Shown here piece by piece: positions 34,567-42,193 of a stretch of DNA of 64,000 nucleotides. Position 1 is the stretch's first letter; each line of letters begins with the position of its first letter. The position numbers were made by a program, and so were the translations under genes. The notes under the pieces are model-generated. The model saw only the letters and a program-made list of their open reading frames with translations. It did no database searches and had not been told where the DNA came from. Origin of the DNA: a virus. Location of the stretch: positions 62,001 to 126,000 of IMG/VR virus record IMGVR_UViG_3300027896_000001. One strand, given 5' to 3'.

Positions 34567-34581
34567 TAAAAGGAGGGTGAT

Positions 34582-35238
34582 ATGAAACCCGTTTTTATCG
34601 ATCGTGAAAAGTTGATGGATTTTGATATTTTCGGGACCACGTCGTTTGGCTTTCTTGGCGGACTTATCAGGTTTGTAACATGGGGTATACCTGGTCTTGG
34701 AAATATGAAAGACGCCTCTCATACAGGGTTTATTGTGAAATACAACGGGGTCTGGTGTGCCTGTCAGATGATGGGAACACAAGAAGTGCTTCGTTATGTT
34801 TCAGGAGTTTTAAAAAAAGTAATAGAACCGGACGAATGGGCTATATTACCGCATGAGCAGCAAACCACTTACAAACCGGTTATGCTGAAAAACGGTCTTC
34901 AAATGGACCCTCTTTCAATGTATGAAAATGATATTTTTAAACCTCATTTTGTCTTTGTTGGAAGGCACCCGGACATGACAAATGAAAAAAGAAAAAAAGC
35001 AATGGAGTATATTCAACAAAAACTGGATAACGGAATTCCATATGACATTGAAGAACTTGTAGGTTTTCCATTCGGAAAAGATAAAAATAAAGTCGCCGAC
35101 ATCTGTTCACGTCTTGTTTATAAAGTCCTCGATTTCCTAGGATTCGCTCAACCTGCTCCTTGGAGAGATAAGGTTGCGCCGGCTGATTATCAAAAGTGGT
35201 ACGTACTAAAGCTAATTGATTGGAAATTGAGTATATAA
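34582..35238 (+). CDS. YiiX/NlpC-P60-like cysteine hydrolase
   Basis: 218 residues with AAAGGAGG upstream. Features fit the permuted papain fold: an early histidine in DASHTGFIVKYNGVWC, a central region, then PYDIEELVGFPF and a cysteine in ADICSRLVYKVL. In this family the His near the N-terminus and the late Cys form the catalytic pair, acting on cell-wall peptides or lipids. Directly after the spike gene, it may help penetrate the cell envelope. Its stop lies inside the closing stem of the next structured RNA. Confidence 0.6.
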   Translation: MKPVFIDREKLMDFDIFGTTSFGFLGGLIRFVTWGIPGLGNMKDASHTGFIVKYNGVWCACQMMGTQEVLRYVSGVLKKVIEPDEWAILPHEQQTTYKPVMLKNGLQMDPLSMYENDIFKPHFVFVGRHPDMTNEKRKKAMEYIQQKLDNGIPYDIEELVGFPFGKDKNKVADICSRLVYKVLDFLGFAQPAPWRDKVAPADYQKWYVLKLIDWKLSI

Positions 35239-35531
35239 TTTATTAACCCCAAAGATTACCACCGCCGTTCAAGCGATGGAATCATCAGCCGGGGTGTCCC
35301 CGTACTGGTGTTATTTTTCTTTGCAGTTACAGCCGCCCGCTTACTTTGTCACTCGTCGGCCTGTAAACCTTCAAGTGTTTTCCCGCCTCGCGCGCCTACT
35401 TTGTAGGTTGGCTTATTAAGACAGGGGTTGCGGTAATTAGTATCATCCGCATCTATGTCGGACGATAGACATACGAACGGCACTTCAGGCGCTAACCCTC
35501 CATACCATTCAATCTTTGGGGTTAATAAATT
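35237..35531 (-). ncRNA. Structured RNA with 21-base terminal stem
   Basis: A 295-base gene-free element whose ends (35237-35257 and 35511-35531) are perfectly complementary over 21 bases, including AACCCCAAAGATT. On the minus strand it shows GGGG-ACA-CCCC, CCTAC-AAA-GTAGG, GTTTACAG/CTGTAAC and ATGTC/GACAT stems with A-rich loops. A promoter-like motif on the same strand ends five bases before it. These features point to a minus-strand RNA, opposite to the flanking virion genes. Confidence 0.65.
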
Positions 35532-35535
35532 ACAT

Positions 35536-35553
35536 CAATATAGTTATACCATA
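35536..35553 (-). promoter_or_regulatory. Candidate phage promoter motif
   Basis: Minus-strand TTATGGTATAACTATATTG, nearly identical to the motif at 33115, aimed at the structured RNA 35237-35531. Confidence 0.5.
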
Positions 35554-35647
35554 AAATGGTCATTTATCACAAGTGATATTAACTTATTTGTTTAGTGATT
35601 TTTTTTGAAGTATATTGTATTATATAATATATCAGGAGGGATTGAAA

Positions 35648-35932
35648 ATGCCTCAAATAAGATATACAAAATCTTTGCTTGGGCTTTCTATTAAAAATGA
35701 GGTAAAACAATTTATTCTTGATAATGCTAATAATTTAAAAAATGATAAAGAAATTACCACAGAGCAATCGGCTGAAATGCTTTCAGACGCAATTTGTTTT
35801 GCCATTTCAAAAGCTTTATCATCAAAATCAGTTTCGGCGGCATTTGCTGTAGGACTTGGGCCACAATCAGCAGGCGCTTTAATTTATACGACTCCGGCAG
35901 TTGGGTTGCAATTTCAAACAATTGAATTATAA
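35648..35932 (+). CDS. Small hypothetical virion-region protein
   Basis: 94 residues; the ATG at 35648 follows AGGAGGG, while an upstream in-frame ATG at 35615 lacks a site. A helical N-terminal half (LLGLSIKNEVKQFILDNANN) is followed by FAISKALSSKSVSAAFAVGLG and a beta-like end (GALIYTTPAVGLQFQTIEL). It resembles short uncharacterised phage structural proteins. It lies in a plus-strand unit with the 742-residue protein. Confidence 0.6.
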   Translation: MPQIRYTKSLLGLSIKNEVKQFILDNANNLKNDKEITTEQSAEMLSDAICFAISKALSSKSVSAAFAVGLGPQSAGALIYTTPAVGLQFQTIEL

Positions 35933-35965
35933 TTTCAACACGATATTTTAACAAAGGACATCCCT

Positions 35966-38194
35966 ATGATAAAACTTTCAGACGCAGTCATTCAAAAGCC
36001 TTCATTCGTTAAAACAGCGGATTATGAATTGTCAAAAGACGTCTCCGAATGGAATGAACAGATCCTGAAAAATTTTTACGAGGAAGTAAATTACCTTCCA
36101 AAAGAAATCGGGGTTAACGTCGTCATAAAGGATGTCGATGAAAATAATGGATACGCAAAAGGAAGCATTATTGTTTTCTTTAATGGAAAACAGATAAACT
36201 TTCCAATCATTGTTAAAGAATACAAACTCAGTCCATTCGATGTTTTCGTAAAAAAAGAAGGCACGAAAGACATCTATTACCCTGCGTCTGAAGAAAATAT
36301 TAAAAAGTCTTTGATGGCCGACCAGATAGCAACTCTTGAAAATCGCTGGGACCAAGCGCGCGGATATCAGCTCATTAAATCTCCTGGCGGAATCATGCCC
36401 AAGCAATCAGTAAACCTATACGATGCTCCTGAAGAATCGATTTATCCTCCGTTTGCAAAAATGTCCAGATGGCCATTTCTCGCACACAAAGAAGATCTTG
36501 AAAAATTCGGCGCAACGCTTGGTAACTGGCCTGAAATCGCATCTTCTTTTCATGATAATACAGGAGACCTGGTTACCAGAATTGTTGAACTTAAAGACTC
36601 TCAACGCGAAGAAGTCATGCGTAAAGACCACCGCCAGGGTATAATCGATCTTGGGAACGTTATCAACGCGAAGCAGGCGTTGACAGCTCTAGATTCAGAA
36701 CTCATTGATACTACCAAACTCGTTCCTTTGGAACCACCATGCGTGGCAGAAGTGCGTTTATACGAATATCCTTCAATGGAAGATTTCATTGGCAGCGGAG
36801 ACAGTGCATCAGAAAGATTCATAGCATCTAAGGTTGGAAAACCAATAACAGGAATCCTTCTTGATCTTGTTGATCGCGACAAATTTTCAAACGATTGTTG
36901 TGTGCCATGCTCTGTTACCAGCTCCACAGCGACAGAAGAGGAAAAACTGAAAGCTGTGAGAAATCGCAGAGATCAAATCTTTTTCTCTCTCTGTGGAAAA
37001 TTCTACAGTGAATTCAGCGATTATAATAAAACCGGAATAGGGTTCTACGGAACCAGTATGCTCAATATGCCGGAAGCTGTTGAAAAAGCGGTCGGAATGC
37101 TCGCCCTTGTCACAACAGATGATTTTGTCAATACCAATCCGCAAAACGCCAATGATGGTTCAGACAAACTTTTTGCCGCTTTCAATACTCTTGATCAGGG
37201 TCATAGTGACCACGGGGACGGCGGCCGGATGCTCGAGAACTCCAGATACGGAAGCACCTATGATAAAGGCGTCTTTATTGTATACGGCGCCGGCACTTCT
37301 TATGAATGTGTGCGAATAGATGGTATTTTCAAAAAATACCTTGTAAATGATTCGCACGTTTATGTATCTCCGGAAGTGGTTATTATTCCTGCGAACATTG
37401 CTTCTGTTCAGAAAGTCTGTTCCGTGAAAGACCCTGTTTATAAAATGATTGTCGGAAAAGCAAAAAATATTTATCTCATTCCGGAATCTTCATTAGTAAT
37501 AAACAGGCAGTTTCTGAAATCTCTTAACGAGAGGGATTTCATGCGCCCAGATCTTTCTGTTCAGCAGACATACGAAAAGGCGAATATTACAAAGGTTGCT
37601 CTTTATATCGCATCTGACGGAAAAAATATCGGTTATAAAATCGAAGGGAAACCTTTCGAGTCATTGAAAAAAATAGCCAATCTTAACGGACAAATGCTCA
37701 ATACGATAGAAACAAAGGCCGCTTTAAGAGTCATGGGAATGAGTAAAACAGCAAGTGAAAAAGCCATGGCTTGCGCATTGAATAAATTCAGCGATTATAA
37801 CCAGAAAGATAAAAATGTTTTTATCTGGGGAGTAAACAGCGACTATATCAATCCGAACGTATTCGAAGGGCAAGAAAAAATAGCACTGGTTAAATCAGTC
37901 CTTAAAGAAATCGCTTACAATTTAAGGCGCGATCTTACTAAGGAAGCAAGCGTTCTAACGGACCCGAATGCTGTAGATGTCGTGCTTTCACTTAATTTCA
38001 TCAATGAGGAAAGTCTGGGTAATTACATAGACAGCGTTGATGATATGAAGAAAGTTTTATCCGACCTGTCTCAAATTCTTGTAGCATCAAGAATGGGACT
38101 TTCAGACATTGATGAAACAGCTGTGAAAAATGCAATCAAAGGCTTGTCAGAAGTAATCAATGGTCTTGAAAATGTAAAAATGGCAGTCAGATAA
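35966..38194 (+). CDS. Large hypothetical virion protein
   Basis: 742 residues with AAAGGAC before the ATG. The N-terminal 140 residues include a beta domain (VNVVIKDVDENNGYAKGSI) that may be shared with tail or baseplate proteins; the middle (200-460) is mixed with two cysteine pairs (DCCVPCSV); the last 150 residues are helical. It carries the recurrent K-[VIT]-A signature seen in neighbouring virion proteins (SFVKTADYE, MSKTASEK, QEKIALVK). I do not recognise a family; a tail or inner virion role is inferred from context. Confidence 0.6.
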   Translation: MIKLSDAVIQKPSFVKTADYELSKDVSEWNEQILKNFYEEVNYLPKEIGVNVVIKDVDENNGYAKGSIIVFFNGKQINFPIIVKEYKLSPFDVFVKKEGTKDIYYPASEENIKKSLMADQIATLENRWDQARGYQLIKSPGGIMPKQSVNLYDAPEESIYPPFAKMSRWPFLAHKEDLEKFGATLGNWPEIASSFHDNTGDLVTRIVELKDSQREEVMRKDHRQGIIDLGNVINAKQALTALDSELIDTTKLVPLEPPCVAEVRLYEYPSMEDFIGSGDSASERFIASKVGKPITGILLDLVDRDKFSNDCCVPCSVTSSTATEEEKLKAVRNRRDQIFFSLCGKFYSEFSDYNKTGIGFYGTSMLNMPEAVEKAVGMLALVTTDDFVNTNPQNANDGSDKLFAAFNTLDQGHSDHGDGGRMLENSRYGSTYDKGVFIVYGAGTSYECVRIDGIFKKYLVNDSHVYVSPEVVIIPANIASVQKVCSVKDPVYKMIVGKAKNIYLIPESSLVINRQFLKSLNERDFMRPDLSVQQTYEKANITKVALYIASDGKNIGYKIEGKPFESLKKIANLNGQMLNTIETKAALRVMGMSKTASEKAMACALNKFSDYNQKDKNVFIWGVNSDYINPNVFEGQEKIALVKSVLKEIAYNLRRDLTKEASVLTDPNAVDVVLSLNFINEESLGNYIDSVDDMKKVLSDLSQILVASRMGLSDIDETAVKNAIKGLSEVINGLENVKMAVR

Positions 38195-38197
38195 AAA

Positions 38198-38446
38198 ATG
38201 CTTGGAATCAAAAGTGAATACTTTGAAAAAACGGCAAGAGAGATCCCTGAACCGTTGAAACGTTTATTGTCAAAAGTCAGAGACGATGCCAAGGATACAT
38301 ACGACTTGGTTACCAAGCTTCCGGGAAATGACACATTTGTAAGCCAGAATCTTATTTTTTATACTCCGCATATTCAAGTAGCAAAAATTAAAGAAAAACA
38401 AAATGGAAAAAAAAGAAAAATAGGAGTGTTTAAATTCGGAGAATAA
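38198..38446 (+). CDS. Small hypothetical protein
   Basis: 82 residues starting three bases after the 742-residue gene; MLGIKSEYFEKTAREIPEP has the recurrent FEKTA signature. The C-terminus is basic (KIKEKQNGKKRKIGVFKFG). A hairpin terminator follows. It is likely a partner of the upstream virion protein. Confidence 0.6.
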   Translation: MLGIKSEYFEKTAREIPEPLKRLLSKVRDDAKDTYDLVTKLPGNDTFVSQNLIFYTPHIQVAKIKEKQNGKKRKIGVFKFGE

Positions 38447-38494
38447 TATTATAATTAGGTACATCGGTAGTACCTCCTTGGTTAAGGTGGGAAG

Positions 38495-38526
38495 ACGGCT
38501 CTAGAACATCAGAGCCGTTTTCTTTT
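38495..38526 (+). terminator. Rho-independent terminator (plus strand)
   Basis: ACGGCTCT-AGAACATC-AGAGCCGT followed by TTTTCTTTT; ends the 33-38 kb plus-strand unit. Confidence 0.85.
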
Positions 38527-38533
38527 AATGGCT

Positions 38534-38568
38534 AAAAAAAAAGAGCCTCCTGGGTCGGAGGAGGCTCT
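38534..38568 (-). terminator. Rho-independent terminator (minus strand)
   Basis: On the minus strand AGAGCCTCC pairs with GGAGGCTCT and is followed by nine T. It closes the structured RNA and the reverse transcriptase operon. Confidence 0.9.
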
Positions 38569-38785
38569 ACAAACCAGTTAACACTACGGAACAGAACCTG
38601 ACTGGGGTCGGGGGCCAGGAAGGTTCTCACCTGACTGGCCCCGCCACACGGAAGCGTAAGCTTATCGTGTGGACAGGCAGACGACTTGACGCGCGTCGCG
38701 AGCCGGAAAGGTAAGCGAGCGACGTCAGCCGTCAATGATCATCCAGCGCGGAACACGCTGGTTGAGAGTATTTTATCTCTCCTTC
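38542..38785 (-). ncRNA. Pseudoknotted RNA at the end of the RT operon
   Basis: A GC-rich, gene-free 240 bases between the 76-residue gene and the terminator on the same strand. Hairpins CCAGCG/CGCTGG (38743/38756) and CCACACG/CGTGTGG (38644/38666) flank a multi-branched part; then two 7-base stems cross, 38593-38599 with 38621-38627 and 38611-38617 with 38636-38642, an H-type pseudoknot. By position it is transcribed with the reverse transcriptase, so it is a candidate template or structural RNA for it. Retron RNAs usually lie upstream of the enzyme, so this is not a standard arrangement. Confidence 0.6.
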
Positions 38786-38790
38786 CGCAA

Positions 38791-39021
38791 TTAACTGGCA
38801 GGATTTTGATCGGGATTTTTATGAAGCTGTTTTACGACTTTTTTTATTTTTTTAATTTTTTTTCTCGTGTTTTTTTTTGTTTTATGATTTTTTCTTATTC
38901 GTTTGATTGTTTCGGAGACATACGGAAATATCGCTTTCGCAAAATTTGCCGTAATGTCAACTATAATGTTGAATGCTGGCGATCTTTTATTTAGAATCGC
39001 CTTTGATTCAGGCTCGTTCAT
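38791..39021 (-). CDS. Small highly basic protein in the RT operon
   Basis: 76 residues; its ATG overlaps the RNase HI stop (ATGA). The N-terminal half is mildly hydrophobic (FNIIVDITANFAKAIFPYV) and the second half is almost all Lys and Arg (RIRKNHKTKKNTRKKIKKIK). It is a likely nucleic-acid-binding protein, perhaps an RNA chaperone for the neighbouring RNA. No family is recognised. Confidence 0.6.
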   Translation of the reverse strand: MNEPESKAILNKRSPAFNIIVDITANFAKAIFPYVSETIKRIRKNHKTKKNTRKKIKKIKKVVKQLHKNPDQNPAS

Positions 39022-39518
39022 AAAACAGCCCTTTCTTTTGGTTGGTTTGTGAGAAGGTCTCTTAGAGACTCATCCACATGAATATTGAATTTGCATGTGG
39101 AATGTCCTTTGACCCATTGGAATTTGAAGCTCTTGAACTCGGGGGTTAACCTGCAAAGCTCCTTCCAAAGGTCAGAATTAATAACACCTCCTCCTGATGA
39201 TTTTCTCCAACCATTCCTTTTCCATTCCTCTGAATATTCGGTAAAATTATCGGACACGTAACGCGAATCGGTAATAACAATACAATTATTATTCGACGCT
39301 CCGTCATAACTTTCTTTTAGAAGTTTTATTAAATCTTTCAACCCTTCAATTACAGCAGTCAATTCCATACGATTATTGGTTGTATTTGTCACTATATCTC
39401 TTTTACTCGAAATTTCATTTTTTGCCGGATCAAGAATTATATAAGCCCATGCGCCATTACATCCAGCGTTTCGTTTGTTTCCCGAACAACCGCCGTCTGT
39501 ATATATTGAAAACTCCAT
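39018..39518 (-). CDS. rnhA: Ribonuclease HI
   Basis: 166 residues, the usual length. Catalytic residues are visible: D8 in YTDGGCSGN, the Glu in NNRMELTAVIEGL, the Asp in VITDSRYV, and a late Asp in HVDESLRDL. RNase HI cuts RNA in RNA-DNA hybrids. Its ATG shares a base with the stop of the reverse transcriptase gene, so the two are translated together. In that context it may trim the RNA from reverse-transcribed DNA, as host RNase H does for retrons; removing replication primers is the alternative. Confidence 0.9.
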   Translation of the reverse strand: MEFSIYTDGGCSGNKRNAGCNGAWAYIILDPAKNEISSKRDIVTNTTNNRMELTAVIEGLKDLIKLLKESYDGASNNNCIVITDSRYVSDNFTEYSEEWKRNGWRKSSGGGVINSDLWKELCRLTPEFKSFKFQWVKGHSTCKFNIHVDESLRDLLTNQPKERAVL

Positions 39519-40585
39519 TATGCTGCGGCCGTTCTAGGGAATTTTTTATTTTCGAATTCCGTTAGTTGGCGCATGTATTTGTTTCCTTTTTCAGGATTTA
39601 CCGACATCAAAAACGATGCCCACCCCTTTAAACATCTTATTCTTGATTTTGTCGTATGATCAGGGAATTTGTATATTGCATGATGAACTTTCGCCCTGAA
39701 TTTTTTGAACAGACTTTTCTGAACATTGGGATTCTTGTTTATAACTACGCCGCATATTTTAAGCCTCGAGCCTTTTCCTCGGTATCTTGTTTTTTCTCTT
39801 TTGGGAGAAAATTTGAACGCCCATAACAATGCGTACGCTTTCTTTTTTGTTTTTTCCATTAATTCCAATGGTGATAATGTGGGACTGCTAAACGCCAGAT
39901 CGTCTGCATATCTGGTATACGTTATCCCGTGTTGTTTGCAATGTTCGGTCATTGCTATGTCAAAACCGCGCATCACTATATTCGCAAGCATGGGAGATGT
40001 GGGGAAGCCTTGGGCCGTAAACCCATTATATGTACAGGCTTCTATTACTCTTTTAAAAAGAGATTGATAACCAGTTTCGTCACAATAATTTGGTATGAAA
40101 ATTGCTTTTATTTCTTCGCATTTATATTCGAAATTTACAACCTTATTTTTATATAATGACGGATGGCATTTTCCATCAAGCATTCTTGTGTATTTACTGC
40201 AATATCGGCAAATATTTTTATTGCCGAACAAACAGTTTTTCAGATGGTCAACCGATATCGAATCAAAAAAACTTTTGATGTCTACTTTTCCTAAAGATAT
40301 ACATCTTAAATGTTGTGTAGCATTGGTTACTATTCCTCTTTTAGGAACAAACCCGTGCGCAGCTTCATGATATGAATATCTTTTTAGGAATCTGAAATAA
40401 ACGAATTTTTGGATATGTTTTAAATCATCATCAGGGGCTATAACAACTCTTTCGGATCCGTCTTTTTTGGGAATTGTAAAACGATGAATATGCCTTTCTT
40501 TGTCATTAAGAATGGCATCGACCTCTTCTCTCGTTTTCCCAAAAATCATTTTAAAATCAAAGTTGCTTGTCCTTTCCGGCTCCAT
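39518..40585 (-). CDS. Retron-type reverse transcriptase
   Basis: 355 residues from the ATG at 40585, six bases after GGAGG. It has RT fingers and palm: RFTIPKKDGSERVV, HGFVPKRGIVTNATQH (with the NAxxH motif typical of retron enzymes), KVDIKSFFDSI with the first catalytic Asp, QGFPTSPMLANIV and the active site YTRYADDLAFSS. The later motif reads KICGVVINKNPNV, close to the VTG region of retron enzymes with Cys for Thr. A cysteine pair CRYC and more cysteines lie in an insert at 127-170. No defence effector is adjacent; instead it is embedded in an operon with DHH, RNase HI and a basic protein. It is not of the diversity-generating type. Confidence 0.9.
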   Translation of the reverse strand: MEPERTSNFDFKMIFGKTREEVDAILNDKERHIHRFTIPKKDGSERVVIAPDDDLKHIQKFVYFRFLKRYSYHEAAHGFVPKRGIVTNATQHLRCISLGKVDIKSFFDSISVDHLKNCLFGNKNICRYCSKYTRMLDGKCHPSLYKNKVVNFEYKCEEIKAIFIPNYCDETGYQSLFKRVIEACTYNGFTAQGFPTSPMLANIVMRGFDIAMTEHCKQHGITYTRYADDLAFSSPTLSPLELMEKTKKKAYALLWAFKFSPKREKTRYRGKGSRLKICGVVINKNPNVQKSLFKKFRAKVHHAIYKFPDHTTKSRIRCLKGWASFLMSVNPEKGNKYMRQLTEFENKKFPRTAAA

Positions 40586-41669
40586 CAACTACCTCCTGTT
40601 GGCCTGGTTTGATTGTTTTAACAGCATCTTTTCTTGCTTGATTAATGTCTTTTGCCGATCCTGTTTTAATCAGTTCATCTGCTTTTTTCTCGACCGGATC
40701 GGTTGGATCTACTGCATATTTTTCCATAGGTTCGATCTCCTCTTCTTGGTTTAATATTTTTGACATATCTTCTACAAATCTATCAAGCAATTGATCTTTT
40801 ACTATTCCGGCGCCTACGTTATAATGACCGCCGCCACTTACTAAATAATCAAAACTTGAGAATGTTTTTCCTATATTTATTTCATTTGCTTCTTTTTGCC
40901 ATTGATTATAACCAACTTCTACATAAACATTATTGTTACCAATAGGTGTTATTCTTAATATGTATTTAATGTTCGGAAATATTAATAATTCGGCATATCT
41001 TGGAAATTGTCCTTTTCTTCGTTGGTTTACTATCGACATTTTTTTCGCCAGGACAATAGAGTTTTTTATCTGCAATGCACTTTTTTCAAGCTCTCTCACA
41101 TAGTATGGACCTATCCTTAAAATATAGATAGCCTCTTTAATATCAAGTTTTGTTTTTTCAAGAACTTCTACTATTCTACAATAAGTCATTTCGTTTGGAA
41201 AAGCTCTTTCGATATAAGCTCTTAATATCATCATAGGGCTTTTATCCATAAAAATCTGATTAATGTTTTTATAGGAAGCCGAATCAATCATATCCACAAG
41301 CGATATGAACGACTGGTCATAATCGAAAGTATCATTTAATCTTATAGTATGCACAAGCCTTGCCGCTGAAGGGCTTTTTGGATTATAGATTATTTTATTA
41401 TTCTTGATTTCGCACTCACCAAAGTCGGGATTAAAATGATGATCAACCCATAAATCAGCGTCTTTATGATATTGAAAATCTAGGATAATTTTAAAATCAC
41501 CTTTTTTTTTAATGATACTGGGGAAAAAAATATTAAATTTAGAACCTCTCCATGACGACGATACAGGATATAACCTGTATCTTCCGCGAACAACATTATG
41601 AAGATATAAGGATGCAGAAATAATACCATCTATATCGTCGTGGAAAAAGACATGTTGCGTTCCGTTCAT
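40557..41669 (-). CDS. DHH-family phosphoesterase
   Basis: About 370 residues from the ATG at 41669 (AAGGAGG upstream; the frame is open to 41726 but that part covers the promoter motif). Motifs: FFHDDIDGIISA (DHH motif I), IILDFQ, WVDHHFNPDFG (the DHH signature), and SGGGHYNVGAG, the DHHA1 GGGH motif. Members include RecJ, nanoRNA/oligonucleotide nucleases and cyclic-dinucleotide phosphodiesterases; this size fits the NrnA-like or single-strand exonuclease group. A helical tail (EKKADELIKTGSAKDINQ) follows. It overlaps the reverse transcriptase gene by 29 bases, so it is probably part of the same system. Confidence 0.85.
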   Translation of the reverse strand: MNGTQHVFFHDDIDGIISASLYLHNVVRGRYRLYPVSSSWRGSKFNIFFPSIIKKKGDFKIILDFQYHKDADLWVDHHFNPDFGECEIKNNKIIYNPKSPSAARLVHTIRLNDTFDYDQSFISLVDMIDSASYKNINQIFMDKSPMMILRAYIERAFPNEMTYCRIVEVLEKTKLDIKEAIYILRIGPYYVRELEKSALQIKNSIVLAKKMSIVNQRRKGQFPRYAELLIFPNIKYILRITPIGNNNVYVEVGYNQWQKEANEINIGKTFSSFDYLVSGGGHYNVGAGIVKDQLLDRFVEDMSKILNQEEEIEPMEKYAVDPTDPVEKKADELIKTGSAKDINQARKDAVKTIKPGQQEVVDGAGKDKQL

Positions 41670-41702
41670 TTTCCTCCTTAAGCAAACAGTTAAAATTCTT
41701 CT

Positions 41703-41721
41703 ACTATAATTGTTATTACAA
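41703..41721 (-). promoter_or_regulatory. Candidate promoter of the RT operon
   Basis: Minus-strand TTGTAATAACAATTATAG, about 35 bases before the DHH gene; same motif family as elsewhere. Confidence 0.5.
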
Positions 41722-41769
41722 AACAAAGTTTAAAATAACACAAGGAATAGAGAAAACAAAAGAGAGGAT

Positions 41770-42123
41770 TTATCTCAATGTTTTTCTTATTGGAAGGTGG
41801 GAAAGGCGTCTGTCTTCAAGATGGCTTAAATCAGTTGTAGACTCTGCTACGACCTGCTGAGTGTCGGAATCCATGGGCTTGCCTATTATCCCTTCATCCT
41901 GGTGTAAAGGCTGTACATCGGCATTTGAGCGGGCTTTATGAATGGTTCCCTGCAGGTTCCTGCTATTTCTGCTGTAAGTTTTTATACCGGTCACAGCTTT
42001 AGGATTGTGTTTAGTTGAAGTTTTAACTGTATTTATAGAGGAACTTTCACTTGTCGAGGAAATAGATTTTGCTATTTTCTCTATCAGTAATTTGTTATTA
42101 ATCAAATATGAAAGATTTATCAT
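41770..42123 (-). CDS. Hypothetical protein, Ser-rich
   Basis: 117 residues, low-complexity after residue 20: Ser/Thr-rich (KSISSTSESSSINTVKTSTK), then a polar, probably disordered stretch. The N-terminus LLIEKIAKSIS carries the recurrent EKIA signature. The binding site is weak. It lies between the RT operon and the 421-residue protein. No family is recognised. Confidence 0.5.
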   Translation of the reverse strand: MINLSYLINNKLLIEKIAKSISSTSESSSINTVKTSTKHNPKAVTGIKTYSRNSRNLQGTIHKARSNADVQPLHQDEGIIGKPMDSDTQQVVAESTTDLSHLEDRRLSHLPIRKTLR

Positions 42124-42143
42124 AAATTTTGTTTCTTATTAAA

Positions 42144-42171
42144 AAGGCGTAATAGTTTTCTATTACGCCTT
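42144..42171 (-). terminator. Rho-independent terminator
   Basis: AAGGCGTAATAG pairs with CTATTACGCCTT around a 4-base loop, followed on the minus strand by TTTTTAAT; ends the 421-residue gene. Confidence 0.85.
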
Positions 42172-42193
42172 CGATATATAAGCAAAAAACTGA

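Noticed and set aside
39518-40585. Diversity-generating retroelement.
   Set aside because: The reverse transcriptase has the NAxxH retron motif and I saw no template/variable repeat pair or accessory Avd gene nearby.
40557-41726. Longer DHH protein starting at 41726.
   Set aside because: The extra N-terminus covers the promoter-like motif and lacks a binding site, while the ATG at 41669 has AAGGAGG.
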